A program made the translations under genes and the position numbers. A DNA stretch of 61,664 nucleotides from Candidatus Eiseniibacteriota bacterium (GTDB lineage Bacteria; Joyebacterota; Joyebacteria; Joyebacterales; Joyebacteraceae), in contig JAUXGN010000015.1 in NCBI GenBank assembly GCA_030622115.1, forward strand, positions 1 through 61,664, in the 5' to 3' direction. The notes under the pieces were generated by a model. It made no database searches, was not told where the DNA came from, and saw only the letters and a list, made by a program, of their open reading frames with translations. Positions 27,248-35,644 of the stretch are shown here, one piece after another (positions within the stretch are counted from its first letter, which is position 1; every line of letters starts with the position of its first letter).

Positions 27248-28525
27248 CTACGCGCCGGCTATCTCATCGAGGCCATCCATGTACGGCTGGAGGACCTTGG
27301 GGATGCGAACGGCTCCCCCGGGGGTCTGGTAGTTCTCGAGGATTGCGACAATGGTCCGAGCCAGAGCAACGCCTGAACCGTTCAGTGTGTGCACGTACCT
27401 GGCCTTGCCGCCACCGACAGGACGGTACTTGATCCCGGCCCGTCTGGCCTGAAAGTCCTCGAAGTTACTGCACGAGGAGACCTCGAGCCACTTGCCGACG
27501 CCGGCCGACCACACATCGATATCGTAGCACTTCGCCGCGGCGAATGAGAGATCGCCGGTGCAGAGCGTCTTGACTCTGTACGGCAGATCGAGCCGCTCGA
27601 AGATCAGCTCCGCATTGGCGACCAGCGATTCCAGCTCATCGTAGGAGGTCTCGGGTTCCACGAACTTGACCATCTCAACCTTGTCAAACCTGTGCAGCCG
27701 CAGTAGCCCCCTGGTGTCCTTGCCGTAGGACCCGGCCTCACGCCGGAAACACGGCGTGTAGGCGGTGTGATAGATCGGCAGCCGGGCGCCATCCAGGATC
27801 TCGTCGCGGTAGAGATTGGTGAGAGGAACCTCTCCAGTCGGGATGAGAAAGAGGTCGTCGGCCTCAAGGCGGTACATATCGAACTCAAGCTTCGGAAGCT
27901 GCCCCGTCCCCTGCATTGAGTCGCGATTGGCCAGGAATGGCGGCGCAACCTCGACGTAGTCGTGCTCCGTGGTGTGGGTGTCCAGCATGAACTGAATGAG
28001 CGCGCGGACAAGACGTGCCCCCGCTCCGATGAAGACAGGGAAGCCCGATCCAGCGATCTTCGTCCCTCGCTTGAGATCGAGGATCCCAAGAGCCTCTCCG
28101 ATCTCCCAGTGCGGGACGGGATTGTCGCAGACCGACCAAGGCTCGCCCCAACTTCTGAACTCGACGTTATCGTCCTCGTCCTTGCCGATGGGCACAGATT
28201 CGTGAGGGATGTTCGGCACTGTGAGCATGAGCTCCCGGAGCTTCATCCGAACATCGGAGACCTCCTCGTCCAATCCCTTGATCCTCTCCGAGACCTCGCG
28301 CATCCGAGTGATTATCTCATCCCCACTCTCGCCCTTCCGCTTCAGCTCGGCCACGCGCTCGCTCTCGACGTTGCGCTCCTTCTTGAGTTCCTCGACCTGC
28401 ACGAGAAGAGACCTGAGCTTCTCATCGAACACAAGCAACTCGTCGAGATCCGCCTTCTCATTCTTGTTCCTGATGGCTGCCCTGACAATGTCGGGATTCG
28501 CTCTCAGGTACTTCAGGTCCAGCAT
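27248..28525 (-). CDS. serS: Seryl-tRNA synthetase
   Basis: Class II synthetase charging tRNA-Ser, 425 residues. The N-terminal coiled-coil arm (about 30 to 110, rich in Glu/Lys/Leu) binds the long variable arm. The core has motif 2 'TPCFRREAGSYGKDTRGLLR' with 'HRFDKVEMVKF', the TGEVPLTNLY segment and motif 3 'NGSGVALARTIVAILENYQ'. The start MLDLKYLRANPDIVR at 28525 is preceded by GGGAGAGGA. It lies between the kinase gene and a WecA-like gene, with 43 bases to the latter. Confidence 0.96.
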   Translation of the reverse strand: MLDLKYLRANPDIVRAAIRNKNEKADLDELLVFDEKLRSLLVQVEELKKERNVESERVAELKRKGESGDEIITRMREVSERIKGLDEEVSDVRMKLRELMLTVPNIPHESVPIGKDEDDNVEFRSWGEPWSVCDNPVPHWEIGEALGILDLKRGTKIAGSGFPVFIGAGARLVRALIQFMLDTHTTEHDYVEVAPPFLANRDSMQGTGQLPKLEFDMYRLEADDLFLIPTGEVPLTNLYRDEILDGARLPIYHTAYTPCFRREAGSYGKDTRGLLRLHRFDKVEMVKFVEPETSYDELESLVANAELIFERLDLPYRVKTLCTGDLSFAAAKCYDIDVWSAGVGKWLEVSSCSNFEDFQARRAGIKYRPVGGGKARYVHTLNGSGVALARTIVAILENYQTPGGAVRIPKVLQPYMDGLDEIAGA

Positions 28526-28568
28526 AGTCCTCTCCCTTGTTCCGCCCTCTTGCTCGGATGCGGAACTG

Positions 28569-29735
28569 CTACACTTCGATAGTTTCGCGGGAATGGGTCG
28601 GGGCGGGTTCCATATCAGTCCGTCCCTCATTGATCTTCGTGTGGGCAGCTGACAGAAGAGCGATCTCCTGTGCAGTAGGACGGTACAGCCTCACCGCGGC
28701 CGGTGAGAGCATGCCGGCCCTCCGCACCTGTGTCGGAACACGGAACAACCTCATACCCATGAAGAAAAGCCCCCCTGCCACCGCGAGCGTGGCGAGCGCC
28801 AGAATCGGCAGGTCGCCCGCATGATGGAACGAGAGATAGACGGCGGTGACTGTGAGCAAGATCGAGAGAATGTATATGGTCGCGGCCGTCTGCTTCGCGG
28901 ACAGACCCAGCCCCGCAAGTCGATGAGAACTGTGGTCCTTCCCTCCTTGAGCCACGTCACGCCCGTCGGCTACTCTGGCTACTGTGACCAGGCTCGCATC
29001 GAAGATGGGATAGGCGAGCATGAGCACCGGGATGACAATGGCCGTTGGATCGGCGCCGGCATATGCGACCGCCCTCATAGACAGGGCACCCACCACGTAG
29101 CCGAGGAACAGACTGCCTGCATCTCCCAGAAAGATCGATGCCGGGCTGAAGTTGTACGTGAGGAAACCCAGCGCCCCACCGGCCACGACGATCGCTGCTA
29201 TCGCAGTGAGAACCTGGCCATGCCCAAGCGCGAGCGCAAAAATCCCAAAGGTTGCAATGGAAGCTATGCCCGCTGTGATCCCGTCCATGTTGTCGAGGAA
29301 GTTGAAGGCGTTCATGAGCCCGACCATCCAGATGAGCCCCAGCACAAAGGAGATCACCGGATGAAACGGAAGGCCGCTCAGGCCCCCGGAGAGCATCATC
29401 ACGGCCGCGGCCGCGGCCTGCCCTGCGAGCTTGACCACCGGGCGCATCCCGTTCGCATCATCGGCAAGCCCAAGAACGACAACTATCAGACCGCCCGACA
29501 TGAAGCCGACTATCTTGGCACTGTAGGGGTAGTTGATCAGGGCGAGGGCTGCCGCCGCCGAGGCCAGACTTGCCAGAGCAACAGCAATGCCGCCCATCAG
29601 AGGTGTGGGTGTCCTGTGGACCTTGATCGTGTTCGGGTAGTCGAGAAAGTGCAGATGCGTCGCCAAGCTGCGAAGAGCAGGCGTCAGAGCGAGCACGGCC
29701 ATCATTGAGAGAAGAAAAGCTCCAAGAAAAATCAT
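28569..29735 (-). CDS. Undecaprenyl-phosphate glycosyl-1-phosphate transferase (WecA/TagO/MraY-like)
   Basis: Polytopic membrane enzyme of 388 residues with about eleven helices. Catalytic landmarks of the WecA/TagO group are present: PNTIKVHRTPTPLMGGIA near the N-terminus, GLADDANG, 'NAFNFLDNMDGITAG', 'IFLGDAGSLFLGY' and GGKDHSSHRL. It would load a sugar phosphate, probably N-acetylhexosamine, from UDP-sugar onto undecaprenyl phosphate. This initiates a polysaccharide such as the one made by the locus just to its right. The C-terminal 45 residues are soluble and poorly conserved. GGGGAT precedes the ATG. The serS gene follows 43 bases downstream. Confidence 0.9.
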   Translation of the reverse strand: MIFLGAFLLSMMAVLALTPALRSLATHLHFLDYPNTIKVHRTPTPLMGGIAVALASLASAAAALALINYPYSAKIVGFMSGGLIVVVLGLADDANGMRPVVKLAGQAAAAAVMMLSGGLSGLPFHPVISFVLGLIWMVGLMNAFNFLDNMDGITAGIASIATFGIFALALGHGQVLTAIAAIVVAGGALGFLTYNFSPASIFLGDAGSLFLGYVVGALSMRAVAYAGADPTAIVIPVLMLAYPIFDASLVTVARVADGRDVAQGGKDHSSHRLAGLGLSAKQTAATIYILSILLTVTAVYLSFHHAGDLPILALATLAVAGGLFFMGMRLFRVPTQVRRAGMLSPAAVRLYRPTAQEIALLSAAHTKINEGRTDMEPAPTHSRETIEV

Positions 29736-29976
29736 ACGGATCCCCGCGGTTCCCCTGTTCGTGTGGGCAGACTATCCCCAACGAACGGCTGTTGTCAAGG
29801 CCTTACGGCCTGTCCCCGATCCGATCCCGCCGGCAGATCCGGGGGTTCCGTGACTCTCAAGAACAGGCAATCCGTAGCAATCCTGGCGTCTTCCTCCTTG
29901 TGTGACGGTACGACTTCGCCGCGGCGCCCGACGGGTTCTTTCGACAACCGCCTAGAGAACCGGGAGGGCAGCCTCG
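29736..29976. other. Intergenic stretch between the epimerase and WecA-like genes
   Basis: This 241-base gap holds no frame that looks coding and no recognised RNA. It separates the end of the epimerase transcript from the WecA-like gene, so the latter's promoter probably lies here. I could not pick a convincing -35/-10 pair. Confidence 0.4.
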
Positions 29977-30936
29977 CTACTTCTTGAAATCGGCGACAAC
30001 GCGCTCAAGGAGCTGATCAACCGAAATCCTCGGCTCATAGCCCGTGAGATCCTTGAGCTTCGTGAGATCCGGAATCCTCCGCCTCATGTCCTCGAAGCCC
30101 CGCTCGTACGCCTTGTCGTACGGTATATAATCTACCGGCGAACCGCTATTTGTCAACTCCTTGATCCTCTCGGCGAGTTCCTCGATCGAAATGGGGGTAT
30201 CGCTCCCCACATTGAAAACCTCCCCGATCGCGGCCGGCTCGTCCGAAAGAGCGATAACGGCCCGAATCACGTCGGAAACATCACCGAAACACCGTGTCTG
30301 CTTCCCATCTCCGTAGACCGTAATCGGATGGTCCAGGAGCGCCTGCTTTACGAAACGAGGAATCACCATCCCATACTGGCCGGTCTGTCGCGGGCCACAG
30401 GTGTTGAAACACCTCACGATCACCACAGGCAGCTGTTTCTCCCTGTGGTAGGCCAGTGCCAGGAACTCGTCGATGGCCTTGGATGAGGAGTAACCCCATC
30501 GGGCAATAGTTGTCGCGCCAAGGATCCTGTCGTCGGTCTCCTTGCAGGGCTGCTGGTTGGCCTTCCCGTAGATCTCTGAGGTCGAGAAGAGTATGACCTT
30601 CTTCTTCCCCTCGTTGGCTGCCTGTAGGACGAACTCCGTGCCCTTGATATTCGTCTCGAGCGACTTCAACGGGTTGTCGATTATGTAGGCGACGCCTACA
30701 GCAGCGGCCAGATGGAAGACGGTATCGACCCTCGCGGTCGCGTCACCCACAACGCGCTCATCGAGGATGGTGTCTATTGTGTAGTGGAACTTGGAATCGT
30801 TCTCCAGGTGAGCGATGTTCTCAAACCGCCCCGTGGAAAGATCATCCACGACCCAGACCTCATCCCCCCTCTTGAGGAGCGCTTCACAGAGATGGGAGCC
30901 TATAAATCCTGCTCCGCCGGTGACAAGTGCCTTCAT
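29977..30936 (-). CDS. NAD-dependent sugar-nucleotide epimerase/decarboxylase
   Basis: Extended short-chain dehydrogenase of 319 residues. The NAD motif is TGGAGFIGSHLCEALL, then 'VVDDLSTGRFENIAHL', 'VFHLAAAVGVAYII', the Ser/Thr of 'FSTSEIYGKA' and the catalytic YSSSK. 'RCFNTCGPRQTGQYGMVIPRF' and 'ITVYGDGKQTRCFGDVSDVI' resemble UDP-glucuronate decarboxylases and UDP-glucose 4-epimerases. With a UDP-glucose dehydrogenase in the same locus, a UDP-glucuronate decarboxylase is plausible but unproven. It has its own good promoter (31003..31031), so it can be expressed apart from the upstream glycosyltransferase genes. The start at 30936 is used because the Rossmann fold begins there. Confidence 0.88.
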   Translation of the reverse strand: MKALVTGGAGFIGSHLCEALLKRGDEVWVVDDLSTGRFENIAHLENDSKFHYTIDTILDERVVGDATARVDTVFHLAAAVGVAYIIDNPLKSLETNIKGTEFVLQAANEGKKKVILFSTSEIYGKANQQPCKETDDRILGATTIARWGYSSSKAIDEFLALAYHREKQLPVVIVRCFNTCGPRQTGQYGMVIPRFVKQALLDHPITVYGDGKQTRCFGDVSDVIRAVIALSDEPAAIGEVFNVGSDTPISIEELAERIKELTNSGSPVDYIPYDKAYERGFEDMRRRIPDLTKLKDLTGYEPRISVDQLLERVVADFKK

Positions 30937-30960
30937 CGCGAGCTGTCCTCTCCAGAATGA

Positions 30961-30977
30961 GGGCCCCTGGAGGGCCC
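30961..30977 (-). promoter_or_regulatory. Hairpin in the epimerase 5' leader
   Basis: GGGCCC-CTGGA-GGGCCC forms a 6-bp GC-only hairpin. It lies between the predicted transcription start (about 30996) and the ATG (30936), so it would be in the mRNA leader. It may shield the leader or act as residual termination of upstream read-through. Confidence 0.4.
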
Positions 30978-31002
30978 CGATCAAGCAGATCCAAGAGATG
31001 GG

Positions 31003-31031
31003 AGTATACTGTTTCCTCCCGCACGCGGCAA
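31003..31031 (-). promoter_or_regulatory. Promoter of the epimerase gene
   Basis: On the minus strand TTGCCG (31031..31026), a 17-base spacer and TATACT (31008..31003). The -10 matches the consensus at five of six positions. It lies between the stop of the glycosyltransferase fusion and the epimerase gene. Confidence 0.65.
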
Positions 31032-31127
31032 CCGTTTTGCGAGATACTCCCCGCCCGCAGCCTACCTCACGCAGGGTGTGCACCGCCTCCAGAGGGGCAA
31101 GCCGCGAATCCCGCACCGGGCCCGTGC

Positions 31128-34100
31128 CTAAACGGACGGCTCACCGTAGACGAGTTCGTCGTAGAGATCCTCCAGCCCACGAATCATCTTCTCCTCGGAG
31201 AACGAACGATCGAACTCCTGGACTGCTCTGTGACTCATTCCGTCACGGAGCGTACGATCATCGACGAGGAGGGACAGCCGATCGACCATATCGTCGATCG
31301 CACCGGAAGCCACCAGAAAACCGTTCTTGCCCTCGACTACGCTCTCCCTGATCCCGGCCGTATCGTATGCGACGACGGGCACGCCCGTCGCCAACGCCTG
31401 CGGCACGACTCGCGGCAGTCCTTCCCAAAGCGAGGTTAGTATGAAGATGTCCATCGCTCGTAGAAGTTCGTCGACATCGCCGCGAATTCCAAGCAGGCTC
31501 ACGCGGTCCGCCAGCCCGGCCTCAGCTATCTCCGCCTCCACCGATGCGCGAAGCGGACCGTCCCCGACATAGATGAAGCGGAGGTTCTCGAAGCGCTCTG
31601 AGAGTTCGACTGCAACGCGGACGAAGTCGGATGGGTTCTTCTGAAGAGAGAGACGCCCCACGGTTCCGATGACAAGATCTTCCCGACCCACTCCCATCTT
31701 CTCTCGAGCGCGCAGCCTGGATTCCGCGTCACAATGGAAACGCGACAGCGGGATGCCGCTCCGGATCAGACGATAGACACCCGGCGAGCCGATCCCGGCC
31801 TCCAGTCCCACTCGTGTGGTCCGTTCCGAGACTGATACGAGAGCGTGCGTCAACGGCTCAAGGAGCTTCTCAAGTGTGATGTAAAACCAACGAAGCACCG
31901 GACTCATGTGCTCATGAAATCCCCAGCCGTGTATCGTATGGACAATGTGCGGGACACCAGCCAGTCTCGCGGCGATGCGTCCAACGATACCGGCCTTCGA
32001 ACTGTGCGTATGAACGATGTCAAAACGGCCTTGCTTCATCAGCCGCACGAGCTGGACCAGAACTGCGAGATCCTTGAATGGATTGATCTCTCGGACGAGA
32101 TTCGGCAGCACGCGCGGCACGATCCCGACGGTTCTCGCCTCGTCCAGAAGTGAGCCCTCCGAACCTGTCTGTGGTCCCATCCACAGTCTGGAGTCGTAGC
32201 GCTCCGGAGCGACCTGAGCCACGGATGCGATCGTGTTCTCCTGCGCCCCACCAACGATGAGCCGCGTGATGATGTGCAGCACACGCGTCCTCCGGTGAGG
32301 TTCCCTCTGAGCAAGGGCGTCATCGTAGATCCGTCTCAATCTGCCTCCGTAGTCAGCACGCGCCGCCACCCAATCCTTTGCATTCGCGACCATCTCTCTG
32401 TAGCGGTCATGATCGTCGCATATCTCGATCACTTTGGCTACGACAGCCTCCGGATCGGCTCCCTCGACGAAGCAATCAGAGAGATCCGGCGGCAGCGCTT
32501 CCTCGACACCGTCCGTGCGTCGCACGACGGGCACCCTCCCTCTCGCCAGCGCCTCCAGCACTACGAGTCCAAACCCCTCATAGTCGGAGAGAAGAAGCAC
32601 GAGGTCAGCGTCGTCGAGTTCCGCAGCGACGTCCGACACGGCGTGGCGAAGCTCAACGAGTTCCCTGATGCCGAGTTCGTCGGAGAGCCTTTCGAGTCTC
32701 TCCCGCTCGGGACCGTCACCGACAACACGGAACTCGAAACGCCCGGGGCGAAGCTGCTCCAGCTGTTCCGCCATCTTCAGGAAGATATCCACTCGCTTGA
32801 CGCGGTGCAACCGACCTACCATCAGAAGACGGATGCGTCCATCTCTTCTGAAGAGAGGCGCCGGCCGTTCTGCAAGCGGTACCGTCGGCGGACTCTGCAC
32901 AACCACGGGAAGCATGCCGTATCGTCCGAGATACGCTTTCGCAGCGACGACCGCTCCGCTGACCGCCAGGACCAGTTGCGCCCGTCTGAGGACAAATCGC
33001 TCTACGGCTCTGGGGATCGCGGTCATCCAGACGTCGACACTGTGTTTCGTCGACACCCACGGCACACGCCCACGGAAGCCGAAGTACGCAGCGATATCTC
33101 CGGGGAGAAGATGCGAATGAACGAGATCCGGTTCGTAGAGCGCCGCGATGTTGGCCGCTCTCCTCCAATCGGCCGGCCGTCTCCACCCCTTCAGACCTGC
33201 AACGAAGACGTCGAGCCCTCGCAGCCGGAGTTCCTCCCCTATCTCCCCCACGTGCGTGAGACACAGAATCGCGAATCGGAAGCTCGACCCGAGAGATCCC
33301 TCGACCGTCGCCTCCACGATTCGCTGCGCCCCGCCAAACTCCATATTCGGGATGACCTGAAGTACAAGCGGCCGCTTGTCATCCGGATCCGCGAAGTGCT
33401 GTTCGGGAAATTCCATCAGCCGCGACGGATGTGCATTCTGGCCGGTCTCGTCCTGCGACCAGCGAAACCGGGTGAGCGCATTCGCCAGGAGAGCATAGAT
33501 GGCGGCCCGCCGCCGCGAGCGTTCTCGCCGCCCTGCGCCGCTCCTTGTGCGCGTGTCCCCCCCGTGGTGAACGGTCGCCGGACGCCGGAGCACAGACTCA
33601 ATGCGATAAGCCAACGCCCTGAATCGCAGACGGCGAAGCCAGATGCGACGGATACGTTCGGCGCTCTCTCCCTCTATCTCGCAGAAGTACTGGAAGTCTG
33701 CGAGGACGCGCGCGGCGAAGGCCGGTCCCTCCTGCCCGCGAGTCGTGGCGCCACCCGCGTGTGCGAACTTCGCGCCCCGAACCAATCCAACTCGAAGCCC
33801 GCGCTCGTGCGCGCGACGACACCATTCGGAATCCTCGTGATAGAGAAAGAAGTCGTCGCACATCGGCCCGAGTCGATCCAGCGCCTCCCTGCCAACCGCC
33901 ATGACCGCTCCGGACACCATCGGTACTTCGATGATCTCAGAACCGGACGGTGCCTCCGCCCCGGTCATGCCCCGCTTCCGCGCGGGAAGGAAGAGCCCCT
34001 CCCGAAGGATGCCGGACACCGTCGGTAGATCTCTGCCTGCTGTTCTGACCGTCCGGCCGTCAGCGGCGACGAGAAGCGCTCCCATGATCCCGAAATCCTG

Positions 34101-34415
34101 GTGCGCTTCGAGGGCTCGGCCCATGACCAGAAGCGCGTCGCCCACCGGCGCCACGTCCGGATTCAGAATCAGCACGTGCGATTCGCCGGCCTCGTCAAGA
34201 CCCAGGTTCACACCGGCTGCGTAGCCACGGTTTGTCGACGCGATTACCACGCGGGCGCGCGGTACTGCGACACGGATGGCATCAACGCTTCCATCGCGCG
34301 ATGCGTTGTCCACCACAATGATGTCCCAGTCAGGGCACTGCGATTCGAGTGTTCGCACGTTGTTCACGATCTCTGAGCCGCCGTTGTAGTTGACGACCAC
34401 GACAGCGATGCTCAT
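31128..34415 (-). CDS. Triple glycosyltransferase fusion (GT2-GT4-GT4)
   Basis: One uninterrupted frame of 1095 residues holding three glycosyltransferases. Residues 1 to about 310 are a GT2 rhamnosyltransferase-like domain (VVVVNYNGGSEIVNNV, VVDNASRDGS, LNPDVAP, FFLYHEDSEWCRR). About 348 to 715 is a first GT4 domain (VIPNMEFGGAQRIVEA, HSHLLPGDIAAYFG, LLMVGRLHRVKRVD, DYEGFGLVVLEALA). About 725 to 1095 is a second GT4 domain (IITRLIVGGAQENTIAS, HTHSSKAGIVGRIAA, 'GTVGRLSLQKNPSDFV', LWEGLPRVVPQALATG). The start at 34415 overlaps the next gene's stop by four bases. The domains probably add successive sugars of a repeat unit at the inner membrane. Separate genes are the usual arrangement. Confidence 0.88.
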   Translation of the reverse strand: MSIAVVVVNYNGGSEIVNNVRTLESQCPDWDIIVVDNASRDGSVDAIRVAVPRARVVIASTNRGYAAGVNLGLDEAGESHVLILNPDVAPVGDALLVMGRALEAHQDFGIMGALLVAADGRTVRTAGRDLPTVSGILREGLFLPARKRGMTGAEAPSGSEIIEVPMVSGAVMAVGREALDRLGPMCDDFFLYHEDSEWCRRAHERGLRVGLVRGAKFAHAGGATTRGQEGPAFAARVLADFQYFCEIEGESAERIRRIWLRRLRFRALAYRIESVLRRPATVHHGGDTRTRSGAGRRERSRRRAAIYALLANALTRFRWSQDETGQNAHPSRLMEFPEQHFADPDDKRPLVLQVIPNMEFGGAQRIVEATVEGSLGSSFRFAILCLTHVGEIGEELRLRGLDVFVAGLKGWRRPADWRRAANIAALYEPDLVHSHLLPGDIAAYFGFRGRVPWVSTKHSVDVWMTAIPRAVERFVLRRAQLVLAVSGAVVAAKAYLGRYGMLPVVVQSPPTVPLAERPAPLFRRDGRIRLLMVGRLHRVKRVDIFLKMAEQLEQLRPGRFEFRVVGDGPERERLERLSDELGIRELVELRHAVSDVAAELDDADLVLLLSDYEGFGLVVLEALARGRVPVVRRTDGVEEALPPDLSDCFVEGADPEAVVAKVIEICDDHDRYREMVANAKDWVAARADYGGRLRRIYDDALAQREPHRRTRVLHIITRLIVGGAQENTIASVAQVAPERYDSRLWMGPQTGSEGSLLDEARTVGIVPRVLPNLVREINPFKDLAVLVQLVRLMKQGRFDIVHTHSSKAGIVGRIAARLAGVPHIVHTIHGWGFHEHMSPVLRWFYITLEKLLEPLTHALVSVSERTTRVGLEAGIGSPGVYRLIRSGIPLSRFHCDAESRLRAREKMGVGREDLVIGTVGRLSLQKNPSDFVRVAVELSERFENLRFIYVGDGPLRASVEAEIAEAGLADRVSLLGIRGDVDELLRAMDIFILTSLWEGLPRVVPQALATGVPVVAYDTAGIRESVVEGKNGFLVASGAIDDMVDRLSLLVDDRTLRDGMSHRAVQEFDRSFSEEKMIRGLEDLYDELVYGEPSV

Positions 34416-35644
34416 GCCCTGTCCAACCCCCTGTAGATATCGTCGTACTGCTTGAGCGTCGCGTGCATGTCCAGCTCCGCTCCGGCATATGCGGTGCACC
34501 GTTTCCGCACGGCGCCGGACCTGAAGTCGTCCGATTCGAAGAACGCCCCTACGCGGCGCGCCGCATCGTCTTCGTTGTCGGGATCAACAATGATCCCGAT
34601 TCTCTCCTCCCGAATCCACTGCTCCGTATCGCCGATCCCGGCGCTGCCGATAACGGCGAGGCCCGCAGCCAAGTACTCAGCGAACTTGATGGGAGCGCAT
34701 ACTGTTCTATTGATGTCATCCGCTTCCAGCATGAGGCCGGCATCTCCGGCGCTCAGCAGAACCGGGACATCTTCGACAGGAGCAGTCACAAAGTGAACGT
34801 GCTCCGGAGAGAGACCGATCTCCCCGGCCAGTTCCTCGGCCGGGAGTGTCGATGGATAGGCGGCAACCAGGAGCCTGATACCGGTGTTCTGATCCGCGAT
34901 ACGTCGAACAATGCTCATGCCCGCTCGGAGCCTATGCCACGGCGCCGTGGAACCGACGTAGACGATGACTGTGTTGTGTTCCCAACCCAGCCGTTCTCTC
35001 AGAGCGCGCGCCGGTTTCTGAGCTCCCGTGAAGCGCTCGCGGTCAACTCTGTTCGGAATGACTGTGATGCGCTCGTCATGGGTGACACCGACGAGATCGG
35101 GCCTGGATAGCAGGTGATCCCTGAAGCGCTCCGAAACCACGACTACAATATCCGAAGCATGTATCAGCGTTCGCTCCAACCACCGGACAAAGGCGAGCTT
35201 CCGTGTCCCGTGTTTCAGGGCGCCTTCGAAGATGTACTCATCCACAAAGAGCCCTCTCATATCAAACACGAGTCGCGCGCGAGTCATCATCACAACCGGC
35301 AGCACCATGACCGTGGGTATGTAGCTTCTGGAGTGCACGATCCGAACCCCGTGGAAGAGCACCTGCGCCAGCACAGCGAGCGCCCCCAATGGGATCTCGA
35401 GCCAACGCGACCCGATCACCGGGAGAGCAACGTGCCGAACACCCTTGGCAGCCAATCGGGCGCGCATCCCGTTGTATGCCTCAAGATCGCTCTTCGTGCG
35501 GCTTCGACGCGACGGTTCAAATGAGGCCACCGTGAACGGTCGCTTCTCTGCGAGCGCGAGTACCTGGTCTATTCCGTGGAGCCGCGGTATGGGTTCCGTC
35601 AGGCTCTTGTGAAAGAGATAGAGTACCCTGCCAGGTTTTCTCAT
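34412..35644 (-). CDS. Glycosyltransferase family 4
   Basis: GT-B-fold retaining glycosyltransferase, about 410 residues. The N-terminal domain begins VLYLFHKSLTEPIPRLHG, and 'HSRSYIPTVMVLPVVM' and 'VFDMRGLFVDEYIFEG' follow. The C-terminal domain has the nucleotide-sugar segments 'VIPNRVDRERFTG', 'VIVYVGSTAPWHRLRAGM' and 'IKFAEYLAAGLAVIGSAGIG' in place of the EX7E loop. The start at 35644 overlaps the polymerase gene's stop by four bases. It would transfer one sugar of the exopolysaccharide or O-antigen repeat. The acceptor and donor are not deducible. Confidence 0.88.
   Translation of the reverse strand: MRKPGRVLYLFHKSLTEPIPRLHGIDQVLALAEKRPFTVASFEPSRRSRTKSDLEAYNGMRARLAAKGVRHVALPVIGSRWLEIPLGALAVLAQVLFHGVRIVHSRSYIPTVMVLPVVMMTRARLVFDMRGLFVDEYIFEGALKHGTRKLAFVRWLERTLIHASDIVVVVSERFRDHLLSRPDLVGVTHDERITVIPNRVDRERFTGAQKPARALRERLGWEHNTVIVYVGSTAPWHRLRAGMSIVRRIADQNTGIRLLVAAYPSTLPAEELAGEIGLSPEHVHFVTAPVEDVPVLLSAGDAGLMLEADDINRTVCAPIKFAEYLAAGLAVIGSAGIGDTEQWIREERIGIIVDPDNEDDAARRVGAFFESDDFRSGAVRKRCTAYAGAELDMHATLKQYDDIYRGLDRA

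Noticed and set aside
32274-34028. A 584-codon plus-strand frame
   Set aside because: It is antisense to the glycosyltransferase fusion, and its translation is charged and shows no fold.
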